Source: Triglochin maritima (Eukaryota; Streptophyta; Magnoliopsida; Alismatales; Juncaginaceae). Taken from it: a DNA stretch of 64,000 nucleotides. The translations under genes were made by a program, and so were the position numbers. Under the pieces are notes generated by a model that searched no databases, was not told the origin of the DNA, and saw nothing but the letters and a program-made list of their open reading frames with translations. Each line of letters starts with the position of its first letter. Position 1 is the first letter of the stretch. Positions 23,765-35,561 of this stretch are shown piece by piece. Location of the stretch: NCBI GenBank assembly GCA_963682175.1, contig OY821775.1, positions 34,780,053 through 34,844,052 on the forward strand, given 5' to 3'.

Positions 23765-25037
23765 TGTTGGCTTTTTGGCCTTAATCCATATTTTGATGAT
23801 TTAAATCAACCTAATCTGAATCACAATCAAATGTAGTGTAGCAGACATAATACATAGAAGATATATTGTATTGTGCTAACATGTACTGGTGATCAAGACT
23901 CAACAAGAATGGAATGACGTCAAGACATGTAATCAAAGTTATTTGAAGACATGTAATTTTACTTTATTTTTTGAGTCTTAGGAACTTGTGTAATCTCGAG
24001 TATACAAGAGTTAAAACTTACTCACATACACACTAGGTTTCTTGTAGAAGTGATACACAAAATTTCACTTCATTTCGACTTTAATAGATCACCCAAACCT
24101 TAGCTGGAAAATCACCTAAACCTAATATGCCTCTGAAAAATGGTCTACCGAACCTAGTTCTCTGTTAGACCATTTAGCCTACAGTGATTTTACCTAACCC
24201 CTCCGGTCGACCTCTTCGGGCGATTGTTCCTGCATTTTTCGATGACTGTTAACCTTTTCGTATTATACCAATGGTTGTATTCGTATTTTTATATAACCCC
24301 TCAAAACACAATTATTCACCGGTCGACCGTTGACCTAGAAATGGTCGACCTAATATAAACTTTTTGAGACACGTAAAGTACCAATTATTTTCGGTCGACC
24401 GGACCTTCCAAATGTATTCGATCGATATAACCTCAACCCTACCAAAATCCTGATTTCGGTCAACCATCCCTTGTTTGGTTGACCGTTCCCTTAAGTCATA
24501 GACCAATTTCGTTTGACCGAAGCTTAAACTTATTCCAACATTTCCTTACCATTAATGAAACGGTCGATCGGTTACCCCGACTTAGTCGACTGTTGAGGAA
24601 CATAATTGTAGATCTTCAATTTTTGTTTTGTGTATCTTACACACAAATCAATCAATCAATCAATCCTTCCCCAACGGGTAGAAAACTTTAGGAGATTATA
24701 AATAGAGGTCCAAACACATTGTTTAGACAACTCTCTCACTTCGAATTGTCTCAAACATTCGAGATAAATTTCCAACTCCTAAAACTCCCAATCCTACACT
24801 CAAGAGCCTAAATTCCACATCTTTGATCATTTCAATATCATACTCAAAGTGTGCTCAAGCTAGAGATTGTTTTTCCTCTCAAGTCCTTTGTTGTCAAAAG
24901 AGTAAAGGCTCTGAGGAAAGCCCGAAGCATCCTTCTCGGATTGTGAGAAGAGGAATCCAACCTTGCGAGGGTGTTTGCAAGGCTTGAAGTGTAAAGTGGT
25001 TCTCTCCCAGCACGGAATGAGGAATGGCTAGTGAAGT
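23765..25037 (+). repeat. Copia-2 5' LTR, first part, with a GGTCGACC array
   Basis: It starts TGTTGGCTTTTTGGCC. The array of GGTCGACC-like words spans about 24180-24600, with several pairs about 22 bp apart (24321/24343, 24562/24584). TATAAATAG lies at 24697-24705. The LTR resumes at 26451 after the solo LTR. Confidence 0.85.
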
Positions 25038-26445
25038 TGATTAAACATTTTAAAATAACCGCAAGTGCACAACCGCGTTGAAGCGGTGGCAAATATGGGT
25101 CGATCCACAGTGAAGTGTGTCGACTCTGGTTTGTTTGAAGGCAAGTGGGAAAAAAGGGAAGAATTTGTGACTACACTAAAGTAATTACGCTAAGCTATCA
25201 CGAAACAAACAAAGAAGATAAAAGCATGAGACGAGATAAAATTAAACTAAGTGACTAATACAAGAAAGTTGGAGATAAGAAATGGAAAACCCCTAAGGGG
25301 TGGAGTGTGTGCACACTTGTAATAATATGGTGAAGAATGCATTCAATAGGCCCAAATGTAGGTAGTGTTTTCATGTATAGGAAGTGTCTAAAGGTTATGG
25401 CAAAACCTATCAATCCAATCACTAACTTATTTGCTTAACATTCACATACACAAGTTGGTTATTTCAGAACCTAAACAAGCATGAGAGGTGTCTAATAATT
25501 GTGGCAAAACCCATCATGTGAAGTGTCCTACTCTAATCAAGCAAGTATACTTCAGATTAATCAACACATTTCAAAGTCAAGCATTCATTTCCCTTCTTTA
25601 ATGCATGTAGGAACATCATCTCCACCCCCAAAGGGGGATGAAACTATTCACTAATCATTAATATAACAACCATATAAAGAAAGGAAGACATTCTAATTAT
25701 ACTATGATAAAGAAAACAAACAAACTAAACATGCAAGCATCAAAATAAAGACAATATAAAACTAACAAAACTATGAAGAATTATTTTATTTACATGACTC
25801 ACATTACAAGTAACATTCTTCTCCACCTTGAGTTTTTGCTCCAAGGTTTTACTCCAAATGGATAGAATTCCACCAAGTAATGGGTGAATACAAATGAGGA
25901 GGAAGAGTTCTATTATAGGCATGAAAAAAGTTAACCAGGGACAATCCCCCGGTATGGGACTAATGAAACCTTCCAAGAATACACATAAACACATAACCCA
26001 TGTCCTGGGGACACCGGGTCCGATTTGGAGACTAACCGACCTCTAAGTGGCGGTCTTGGACCTCCACTTAGCAGTCACTTTTCCCCGGATCCGACCCATT
26101 TTCGGATATGTTCTTTAGTTCTTCAACTCTTCACATGGGTTGAACTCGGTTTGGTTATTGGAGTGTCGGCCCAAATCTAATTGCCAAAATACTCGTCATC
26201 AGGGCGTGGAATTTCTTGATTTTCACATTGGCACTTCGGTTTTACATTCGGGTCCCTCTCTTGTGCATCTTAGTCCATAAGTCTTGCAAGTTAGTCCTTT
26301 TTCTTGCTTTTAGGTCCTTTTATGCCTCTTCTCCTCAATCCTATTTATTTCCTGAAACTCAAACAAAAAACTCGTTACGTAACATTGTTTAGGTTCAAGA
26401 TAATGGATGTAAGACACAAATGAATGCATGAAATGATGTCAATCA
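25038..26445 (-). mobile_element. Family-A solo LTR inserted in Copia-2 5' LTR
   Basis: 1408 bp, reversed, from TGATTAAACATT to GATGTCAATCA on the plus strand. It has a perfect target duplication GAAGT (25033-25037 and 26446-26450). Palindrome units at 26038 and 26059 are 21 bp apart. Confidence 0.93.
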
Positions 26446-26450
26446 GAAGT

Positions 26451-26657
26451 CATTAGACGAGCTCATTGAATTGAGCGGAGCTTGCAAGAGAGGAAATAGG
26501 CTGGAGGCCGAACCTCTTTAAAAACTTCCGTGTCCATTGTTGGTTTGCATTGTTTTTCCCTACTTTCTTTTAATTCATTTCCGCTGCACATCTTGTTCAC
26601 TTAAGTAGGGATTAAGCGTAATTTGATTAGATAATTAGGGGTCATTACGATCCTACA
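26451..26657 (+). repeat. Copia-2 5' LTR, last part
   Basis: This continues the interrupted LTR and ends CCTACA at 26657, two bases before the primer site TGGTATCAGAGC (26660-26671). Confidence 0.8.
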
Positions 26658-26709
26658 TTTGGTATCAGAGCATAGGAGCTAAATTTCATCTTCTTTATCG
26701 TAGTTTAGC

Positions 26710-27465
26710 ATGGCTTGAACATCTAATCATGTCAAGGGTTTTTGCACAACTAGACCTCCTTTGCTTAATGGGTCGAATTATGACTACTGGAAGAATAGAA
26801 TGAAGATTTTCTTGATTTCGAATGACCTTAAGTATTGGATCTTCTTACAATGCCCTTACACACCCCAAAATGAAGAAGAACTTGCAACTTTAACTAGTTC
26901 TAAAATGAAAGAATATGAGATGAACTCTAGTATAGTGAACATTCTATTTTGTGGCTTGAATGACGGAGAATATAATAGAATTAGGGGTTGTGAAAGTGCA
27001 TATGAAATATGGCATAGATTATAAACGCATCATGGGGGTGATAGCAAAACAAAAGATACAAGAATTAGCGTCCTCATGCATAAATATTAAATTTTCACTA
27101 TGCATATCGATGAGAACATAAGTGAAATGAACACTCGTTGAACGATATCACTAACTCTCTTTGTGTTCTTGGAAGACAAATTAGTGAAGAAGAAATGACA
27201 AGGAAGCTCCTCTGATCACCCAACAACGGTTGGGAAGACAAGGTCGTTGCAATTGAGGAAGCACATGACATCTCCCAACTAAACATGGAGGAGTTGATTG
27301 GAAAACTAATGGCCTATGAGCTCCAAATACATCATCGAAAGGAGAAAGATGCCTCCAAGTTGTAATCAACCTTGCCATTACATGCAATTTTTGATGAACG
27401 AAGGATTAGAGTAGAAGATGAGGACATTGAGGTCTTTACCAAAGACTTCAAATATGTCAAGAAAT
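26710..27465 (+). pseudogene. Copia-2 gag N-terminal relic
   Basis: The ATG at 26710 gives M-A-stop-T-S-N-H-V-K-G, so the third codon is a nonsense change, probably from CGA. RPPLLNGSNYDYWKNRM follows, the standard start of UBN2/DUF4219 gag in plant Copia. The frame is open to about 27022, then broken by stops while homology continues (RLITTHGG-like, then EEEMTRKLL). At 27466 it is cut by family-A sequence. No polymerase of this element remains. Confidence 0.85.
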
Positions 27466-28939
27466 TGGGTGACTTGCCTTCTTTTGCTTGCCTAGTGTTT
27501 TAATTTTAACATTTCTTTCAAGATCTTCATGTGTATACGAAAGAAATTATTTTGTGTGTTTTGGGTGTGTTTAGCATGTGCAAAACCATTGAGAGGCAAA
27601 GTAAAAAGAAATCTACTAAAATTGTCTTGAACATGATGCATTAGGATATTTAGTACACCGACTTTAGGCCCTATCGAGTCGTAAGGATGCACCCCGGTTT
27701 TCGCTCGGGGGGAGAGTAATCGCAGGGTTTCAGTACTCAACTAAAGGGAGAAGTCCACCCTGAACCTAGTGGGTTATATAATTCGTGTATGTTAGTATAA
27801 AGGAGTTTGTCGTAGTCAGGGACCCTTAAAATCTTGTTGTAAAACCTTGAGTGTAGGGGACTTAGTGCTTGGTGCTTTCGACTCATCTCGCACGACTCCT
27901 ATCACTTGGGAAATTAGGTCGGAGGGGACTTAGTGCTTGGTGCTTTCGACTAATCTGACCTGGGATGCACCGACCAAACTCCCGTTACACGGGTGGTAGG
28001 GATCGCCCTATGTGGAGATGTGGGGGAAGGTGTGTGTGATAGTGTAAGTCCTCATAGGCAACGACGCACGAAACTTGACCCTGGGAGAATCAAACACCAA
28101 CTAGTAAAAAAAAGAAGAAAAGAAAATTAAAATTAGTTTGTTTTAATGTTGTCTTCTCTTTTAATTCTTGTATGCTTAGTTTAATTTCGTTTTATCTTCT
28201 TTTCTTAATGAGTAGTGAGTAGCTTCATCCCCCTTTGGGGGGTGGAGATGATGTATATGTTGTGAAGTTTGGATGTTTGATGAATTTTTCATTGTGTAGA
28301 CTTGTCATAAGATTTAGAGACTTCTCATGCTTAGTTTCTTCATGTTTATTGACTGAAATTTCCTGTTGGATATGCTACATTGTAGTTGTGTGTTTCTATT
28401 ATCATTTAATTGCTTGATTGATTGAACAATTTTTTTGATGGTTTTTGCCATAACTTCATACACTTCCCATGCCTAGCTTTGTTCATGATATGAGTTCCTG
28501 GTTTTTGATGAGTTTTTCCATAATGTTAGACACTTCTCAAGTAGTAATTGTCAATACATTGTGTGAATCATTGATAGGTTTTGCCACATCTTTAGACACT
28601 TCCTATGCATGAAGACACACACATGACACACACATACATGCTTACATGTGTCATTCATCACTTATTTCACTTCATATGTGCACACACTCCACCCCTTAGG
28701 GGTTTCCATTCCTAATTTGCATCTTTCTTTGATAGTATTTAGTTTAGTTTAGATTTCTCTCGCTTTCGATTTATCTCCCTTTCGTTTGCTTTGTTTGTGC
28801 TTGCTAGTTTAGTATAATCAACTTCTTCTCCTTGCCTTCAAAAGAACCAGAGTCGATACACCTCCCTATGGATCGCCCCGTACTTCCCCATCTTCACTGA
28901 CGGCCATGCACTTGCGGTATTTAAAATGAACACATCATG
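27466..28939 (+). mobile_element. Family-A fragment inside Copia-2
   Basis: 27466-28120 matches the A1 3' internal region (16296-16970). From about 28125 it jumps into the middle of an A LTR and runs to its 3' end (CACTTGCGGTATTTAAAATGA). About 1 kb including the LTR start is missing. An internal duplication of about 33 bp (GGACTTAGTGCTTGGTG at about 27858 and 27927) is absent from A1. Confidence 0.75.
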
Positions 28940-28949
28940 TTGCCATCAT

Positions 28950-28964
28950 AAAAAAAGGGGGAGA
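28950..28964 (+). other. Copia-2 polypurine tract
   Basis: AAAAAAAGGGGGAGA lies immediately before the 3' LTR start (TTGTTGG). It primes plus-strand DNA in this class. Confidence 0.8.
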
Positions 28965-28965
28965 T

Positions 28966-29960
28966 TGTTGGCTTTTTGGCCTTAATCCTTATTTTGATGA
29001 TTTAAATCAACCTAATCTAAATCACAATGAAATGGCACATAATGCATAGAAGATATATTGTACTGTGCTAACATATATAGGTGATCAAGACTCAACAAGA
29101 ATGGAATGAAGTCAAAACATGTAATCAAAGCTATTTGAAGACATGTAATTTTACTTTATTTTTTGAGTCATAGGAAGTTGTGTGATCTTGAGCATACAAG
29201 TGTTAAAACTTACTTACATACACACTAAGGTCTTTGTAAAAGTCACACATAAAATTTCCCATCAATTGGCCTTTAATAGATCACCCAAACCTTAGCCAGA
29301 AAATCACTTAAACCTAAACCTAATCTGCATGTGAAAAACGATCGACTGAACCTAGTACTCTGTTCGACTGCTTCAACTAGTTAGCCTATAGTGATTTTAC
29401 CTAACACCTCCAGTCGACTGTTGGACCACTTCGTTACACTGTTCCCATATTTTCGGATGATCTCTAACCTTGTCGTATTATACCAACAGTCGTATTTGTA
29501 TTTTTATCTAACCCCTCAAAATACAATTGTTCACCGGTGGACCGTGGACCTCGAAATGGTTGACCGAATATAAACTTTTCGAGACACCAAAAGTGCCTGT
29601 TATTTTCGGTCGACTGGACCTTCCAACTGTGTTCGATCGAAATAATTTCAACCCTACCAAAACACTGGTTTCGGTCGACCGTTAACTTAAGTCATAGACC
29701 AATTTGGTTCGACCGAAGTTTAAACTTGTTTGACTGTTTCCTTAACATTAAGGAAACGGTCGACCGGTTACCCCCATTCGGCGACCGTTGAGGAACGTAA
29801 TTGCAAATCTTCAATTTCTATTTTGTGTATCTTACGCACAAGTCAATCAATCCTTCCCCAACGGCTATAAAACTTTAGGAGCTTATAAATAAAGGTCCAA
29901 ACATAGTGATTAGACAACTCTCCCACTTTCAATTGTCTCATACATTAGAGAGAAATTCTC
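28966..29960 (+). repeat. Copia-2 3' LTR, truncated, with a GGTCGACC array
   Basis: It matches 23765-24760 and includes the same array (about 29400-29790). TATAAATA lies near 29884. It stops after GAGAAATTCTCAA, about 0.5 kb short of a full LTR. Confidence 0.85.
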
Positions 29961-29962
29961 AA

Positions 29963-30183
29963 TGCCTTTTTGGCCTTAATCCATGTTTTGATGATTTAAT
30001 CAACCTAATTTTAATCACAATATATTGTAGAGTAGCCAACATTATGCATAACGTATATATTGCTTTGTTCTAACATCTATAGGTGATCAAGACTTAAGGA
30101 AGAAATGATTTCAAGTCAAGACGCAATCATGCTTTTGAAGACATGTAATTTTACTTGTAATTGAGTCTTTCAAACTTGTGTAT
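29963..30183 (+). repeat. Second partial Copia-2 LTR start
   Basis: It repeats the first 220 bp of the LTR (starting as TGCCTTTTTGGCC) directly after the truncated 3' LTR. It is diverged and then joins family-A LTR sequence at 30184. Confidence 0.75.
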
Positions 30184-30558
30184 TGATTGACATCATATCA
30201 TGCATGTATTTGTGTCTTATATCCATTATCTTTCACCTAAAGAATGCTACGTAACGAGTTTAATGTTTAAGTTTCAGGAATAAGCAGGATTGAGGAGAAG
30301 GGGCAAAAAAGGACTCAAAAGCAAGGAAAAGGACTGAGTTGCAAGACTTGGGGACTAAGATGCAAGACGGAAGGACCCGGATGTAAGCTCAAGGACCAAT
30401 GAGAAAATCAAGAAACTCACACCATCATGGGGAGTTTTTTGGCAATTCGATTCGGGCCGGAGCTCCAACAACCGACTTGGATACATCACACATGACGAAA
30501 GCCATCCAGGAAAGCCCAAAATCCAAACCGGATCCAAACCCTGTAGACCGCCAATTGG
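30184..30558 (+). mobile_element. Family-A LTR, first 375 bp
   Basis: It starts TGATTGACATCATATCATGC. It stops inside the palindromic unit GACCGCCAATTGG (30546-30558), where sequence from much later in the LTR begins. Confidence 0.8.
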
Positions 30559-31019
30559 GTGGTTTCTGCCTTAATGTATAGGTACATTCCATGCTTGTTT
30601 ATGTTCTTCATAACAACGTTGTCATGCTCATATTAATCACCGAGGTTAGTGCTTTGAATGATAGGTATTGCGATTAGGTACTTCTTATGCATTAACAAAC
30701 ACTAACTACACTTGAGTTTATTGTATGCATTCACCACACTTATTTCATGTATACACACACTCCACCCCTTAGAGGTTTTTGTATTCCTGATTTCTGTCCT
30801 CTTTTATTAGTCGCTTAGTTTTATTTCGTTTTGTGCTTTCATTTCCTTCCTTGTTGCTACTAATTTAGTGTAGTTTAGTTTAATCAATCTCTTCTCTTCT
30901 TTGTTTCCCACTCACCTTCGAACAAACAAACGTCAACACACCTCCCTATGGATCCACCCATATTTGCCACCGCTTCAACGCGTCCGTGCAGTTGTGGTTT
31001 ATTATAACTGAATCACTCA
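30559..31019 (+). mobile_element. Family-A LTR, 3' part
   Basis: It runs from the TGGTTTCTGCC block through CTCCACCCC to the LTR end and is followed by a tRNA-Asp primer site. It may be joined to 30184-30558 by an internal deletion, or it may be the rest of the LTR begun at 22967. Confidence 0.75.
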
Positions 31020-31025
31020 AGTTTT

Positions 31026-31043
31026 TTGCACCATTGCCGGGGA
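31026..31043 (+). other. Primer binding site (tRNA-Asp type, one mismatch)
   Basis: TTGCACCATTGCCGGGGA; the second base differs from the A1 site. Confidence 0.7.
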
Positions 31044-32479
31044 GGTGGTTTGTCCAGACTTTGGTTTGGACGATTCGAGTGGTTTTAATTTTTTGTTTTT
31101 AGTTTTTGTTTGTTTTAGGGATCCTCGGGATCAAGGGGAGGCGATTGGAGGAATTAGAGGCAGAAATCCACCACAGTGACCGCCAATTGGCCGTCTGTTG
31201 GCGGTCTCAGGCCGCTAGTTGGCGGCCTGGTGAGCTTCTTTTGCTCCAATTTTTGTTCTGCTTGTTTTTTGTTTCAGTGTAGTTGTCTGGGAGTGCAATC
31301 TTGCATGTTGTGAAGTGTAGTTTGCTCCCTGATTAACAATGAATCCCCTTTAATCAACTTGGCCACTAAAATCCAAAGCAAAAGATTAGGCATTCTTACT
31401 TGTTTAGGTCATTCACCACATACTTGACTTAGACACGTAGTTGTCTTTTATTTTAGCTTTACTTCCAGTTGATGAATGCTGGCGTGAGGTACGCATTTCC
31501 TACTCTCATTCATGCATTTTGTATGACCATGCATTAGTTAGTAGGAATTGCATCGGGACAAGAGTGAGGTGAGCGTTTGATTGGAGAGTTGATTGCTAGA
31601 TTAGGACTCAAAACGAAACTAAGGAGAGGTTGTCCCACACAGGATAAGGTGGGGGATTTCGTCACCCTTTTCTTTCCCCCAAAAATCACTCTCAATGAAA
31701 GCCTTAATTCTAAAAGAAAGTAGACTTTGGCCCTACGATTTCGGATGCACTAGGAGAGTAATCGAGTTGAGACCGTCATGACCTGATCGGCGTCGCTTGC
31801 CTTGTCGATAGTAGGAGGTATTGGATCTACCGATCTGGTATCACTTGTTGGGAATTGTGATCTTCATTGTAGGGAGGTGAGGCGTGTCGAGACTAGTGAC
31901 CTCAAAGTGAGGCGTCGTCTAGACAAAGGACCCATAGCCATAAATTGTTTGAGTCGTGCTTGCTAGATTCGACATCTTCCTTCACCCATTACCCATGCTA
32001 GCTATAAGGATTCTTCATTCCTTATCTGAGTCCTCTCCTCATCTATATTCTACGAGTAGTCTCCTCCTTTGAGTACACCATATGTTGTCTGTTATTTTAG
32101 AGTCGAGTCGAGCGTTTTATGCAAGGTTGGACAGTCTTGGTGATCTGCCATCTCCGCCTCGTGCTCCTTTGGAGCATGAGGCCGAGTCATCTCGTGGGGA
32201 TGGGGGAGACCGGGTCCATACATTGATTACCTCGGTCCACTCCCGCCACAACATAGACCTTCCCCTCCTCCTCTGACTCGAGTGGAAGAGGGATTCGGTC
32301 AGGATTGAGTTCTTGGTGCACCACCACTATTAGCTCTACAGGATAGGCCGATGACTTTATGGGAGCGGACCCATCCTTTTTGGGTCGTGCAGCCTTCTTA
32401 CATAGTTCTTCCCCAGCTCACGGGAACAACTATGAACTGAAACCTTAATATGTGAACATGCTTCCTACCTTGCACTGCC
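31044..32479 (+). other. Family-A leader with palindrome cluster
   Basis: It matches the A1 leader to about 32110. Palindromes at 31178-31230 include GGCCGCTAGTTGGCGGCC (31210-31227), whose arms changed together. 32110-32479 is more GC-rich and leads into a gag domain. Confidence 0.65.
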
Positions 32480-32610
32480 AATAAGGAGGATCCATATATT
32501 TTTATACGTGAATTCGAGGAGGTATGCTCCATGTTCAAGCTTCAATAGCTTGATGAGGATTCAGTCTGATTGAAGATGATTTCGTTCACGTTGAAGGATA
32601 ACGTGAAGAA
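32480..32610 (+). pseudogene. Tat/Athila-type gag domain fragment (family A)
   Basis: One frame reads NKEDPYIFIREFEEVCSMFK then DEDSV and [11 protein letters not shown]. It matches the plant retrotransposon gag core (PF03732-like, with EDP-x-x-(F/H)-x-x-(E/D)-F-x-x-(V/I)-C). Two stops interrupt it and it ends at TGA 32608-32610. The chromovirus ORF starts at the next base, offset in frame. The gag therefore belongs to family A, not to the downstream polymerase. Confidence 0.75.
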
Positions 32611-35491
32611 ATGAATGTACAGCCTCCCGGCATGTTCGATTCGGTCCCGGTGCAGGAATTCGCGGATGTTTTTCCAGCGGAGATTCCAGGTTTACCACCA
32701 CGCCGAGAGTTGGAGTTCGGCATTGAGTTGGCAGTTGGCACTACACCGCAATCGAAGGCTCCATACCAGATGGCACCTGCTGAGTTGACAGAGTTGAAGA
32801 AACAATTGCAGGAGTTGATAGACTCTGGATTTATCAGACCGAGTGTCTCGCCTTGGGGTGCACCAGTTTTGTTTGTGAAGAAGAAGGACAGATCTTTGAG
32901 GATGTGTATATGCTACAGGATGCTGAACCAGATGACGGTGAAGAATAGGTATCCTTTACCTAGGATCGAGGACCTTTTCGACCAGCTGCAGTCAGCGAAG
33001 GTTTTCTCGAAGATTGACATGCGTTCAGGATATCACCAACTGAGGATCCGAGATGAGGACATCCAGAAGACAGCTTTCAGGACGAGATATGGACACTACG
33101 AGTTCTTGGTGATGCCATTTGGATTGACGAATGCTCCAGCAGCGTTCATGGATCCGATGCACCGGACATTCAGGCAGTATATTGACAGATTTGTGATTGT
33201 CGTTGTAGATGACATTTTGATCTATTCACCAGATGTGGAGCAGCATAGAGAGCATCTGAGGATTGTACTTAGCAGTTATATGCTAAGTTCTCAAAGTGAG
33301 TTTTGGATGGACAAAGTGGCGTTCCTCGGGCACATTGTATCGGCAGAGGGGATATCGGTGGATCCGACGAAGGTAGAGGCAGTGACATAGTGGAGGGCCC
33401 CTACGAGCGTGACGGAGATTAGGAGCTTTGTTGGACTGGCGGGTTATTACCATCACTTCATCAAAGACTTCTTGAGACTAGCAGCACCACTGACGGCTCT
33501 GACACAGAAGGGAGTCACTTTTGTATGGTCGCAGAAGTGTGAGGACAACTTTCGGGAGCTGAAGAGACTGTTGACCACGGCACCAGTTTTGTCATTGCCG
33601 AGTGGCACAGGTGGATTTGTGATTTATAGCGACGCTTCAGGTATTGGCTTAGGATGTGTACTTATTAGCACGGGAGGGTGATCGCGTACGCATCCAGACA
33701 ACTGAAGGTCCATGAGAGGAATTAGCCAACTCATGATTTGGAGTTAGCAGCAGTGGTTCACGCACTGAAGACTTGGAGACACTACCTCTATGGAGAGCAG
33801 TTTGACGTGTTTACAGATCATCAGAGTCTGAAGTACCTGTTCTCGCAGAAGAACCTGAACATGAGGCACCACAGGTGGCTTGAGTTCATTAAGGACTACG
33901 ATTTCACTATCTCTTACCATCCGGGGAAGACGAACACGGTTGCAGAAGCTTTGTGCGGGAAGGTGGAAGTATCAGTAGCAGGCCTATGCGTTCAGGAGTG
34001 GCGACTGCTGGAGTCTTTAGCAGAGTGGAGACCATTTACAGATAGCTTTGAGGGTGCAGTGATTGCAGGATTGAGAATAGAGTCTCGGACAGGATCGACA
34101 GTGATTCATGCTCAGACTACACATGAGGAGTTGAGGAGTTTACTACAATTAGCGGCTAGAGATGGGTCAGAATTCAAAGTTGGAGTGGATGGAGGTCTGA
34201 GATTCAGAGACCGTATCTGGGTGCCGAGGATAGAGGACATGAGACATGATATCATGGAGGAGGCACACAAATCGAGATATTCCATTCATCCAGGAAGCAC
34301 CAAGATGTACAAAGATCTACAACGAAACTTCTGGTGGCGAGGGATGAAGAAGGACGTTGAGACTTTGTGTCGAGGTGTTTGGTCTGTTAGCAGGTGAAGA
34401 TTGAGCACCAGAGACCAGCAGGGCAGATGGAGAGGATTGAGTTGCCCGAGTGGAAGTGGGAGCACATGACGGTGGATTTTGTTACGGGGCTACCGAAGAC
34501 ATGGAGATTCCACGATGCGATTTGGGTTATAGTCGATCGACTGACCAAGTCGGCGCATTTCTTAGCTATTAAGACCACTCTTGATCTGGATGGTCTAGCT
34601 AAGTTATATTTTGAGGAGATTGTCAAACTTCATGGTATACCAGTCAGTATCATTTCAGATAGAGATCCCAGATTCACTTCGCGATTTTGGGAGAGTCTAC
34701 ACAAAGCACTGGGACACGTCTGAAGTTTAGCACAGCTTTCCACCCACAGACAGATGGACAGTCAGAGCGGACGATACAGACATTGGAGGACATGCTGAGA
34801 GCATGCACAGTCGACTGGGTCGGGCATTGGGATGAGCACTTGCCGTTGATAGAGTTCGCCTACAACAACCACTACCACTCGAGTATTGGGATTAGCACCA
34901 TATGAGGCATTATACGGGAGGCCGTGTAGATCACTATTATGCGGGAGTGATGTGGGTGAGAGACAGCTAGTTGGACCTGACATTATACAGTTATATTCAG
35001 AGAAGGTCGACGTGATCAGTTGACGACTAGCTACAGCACAGAGCAGGCAGAAGAGTTATGCTAATACGTGGAGGTGTGAGCTGACTTTTGATGCAGGAGA
35101 TCATGTCTTCCTGAAGATCTCACCTTCCAGAGGGGTGATGAGATTCGGGAAGAAGGGGAACCTGAGTCCGAGGTACGTCGGACCTTTTGAGATATTGGAT
35201 CGAGTCGGAGAGGTGGCATATAGGATTGCTTTACCGCCACAGTTCGCTGGACTTCACAACGTCTTCCATGTTTCTATGTTGAGGAAGTACGTGACTGATC
35301 CAGCTCATGTGATAGAGATAGCAGTACCAGAGATCCAGTAGGATTTGTAGTTAGATGAGAGACTAGTTGAGATTGTGGATCAGATGGTACATCAGCTTAG
35401 GAGGAGAGCGATTCCGATGGTGAAAGTCAGGTGGCAGCATCACAGTATCAGAGAGGCTACCTGGGAGATCGAGGAGGACGTCAGGAGGTAG
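32611..35491 (+). pseudogene. Tekay-like chromovirus pol (RT-RNase H-integrase-chromodomain), 5' truncated
   Basis: The order RT, RNase H, integrase, chromodomain is that of Ty3-gypsy. RT is at 32750-33390: [20 protein letters not shown], then VVDDILIYS, with the usual CIDYR motif now CICYR. RNase H is at 33420-33950 (YSDAS, then TDHQSLKYL), with a frameshift near 33681. In the integrase HHCC region the CATC-like motif has lost a Cys (RGVWSVSR). The catalytic triad survives as [15 protein letters not shown] and GQSERT (34394-34905) across frameshifts. A terminal chromodomain at about 35357-35491 (DERLVEIVDQ...VKVRWQHHSIREATWE) places it with Tekay/Del. Gag, protease and 5' LTR are absent. At least five frame lesions. 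Confidence 0.9.
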
Positions 35492-35547
35492 TATCTAGAG
35501 TTATTCCAGTAAGTCTGTTGTTTCAAATTTCGCGGACGAAATTCCTT

Positions 35548-35561
35548 TAAGGAGGGTAGAT
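35548..35561 (+). other. Tekay polypurine tract
   Basis: TAAGGAGGGTAGAT lies just before the LTR start TGTAATAACC. It follows the TTTCGCGGACGAAATTCC stretch typical of Tekay 3' ends. Confidence 0.75.

Larger units (their letters stand above)
23765..30183 (+). mobile_element. Copia-2: SIRE-like Copia element, heavily rearranged
   Basis: The 5' LTR (23765-26657, interrupted by a solo LTR) is followed by a tRNA-Met primer site at 26660-26671 and a UBN2-type gag start. A family-A fragment (27466-28939) then replaces the rest of gag and all of pol. A polypurine tract (28950-28964) and a 3' LTR (28966 to about 29960, truncated) follow. A second partial LTR copy (29963-30183) is appended. The AAAAAAAGGGGGAGATTG tract joined to a TGTTGG LTR start is typical of SIRE/Maximus elements, as far as I recall. 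Confidence 0.8.

Noticed and set aside
32611..35491. Endogenous pararetrovirus (caulimovirid) as the source of the RT
   Set aside because: The domain order with integrase and chromodomain, the polypurine tract and the LTR fit a Ty3-gypsy chromovirus; caulimovirids lack integrase and LTRs.
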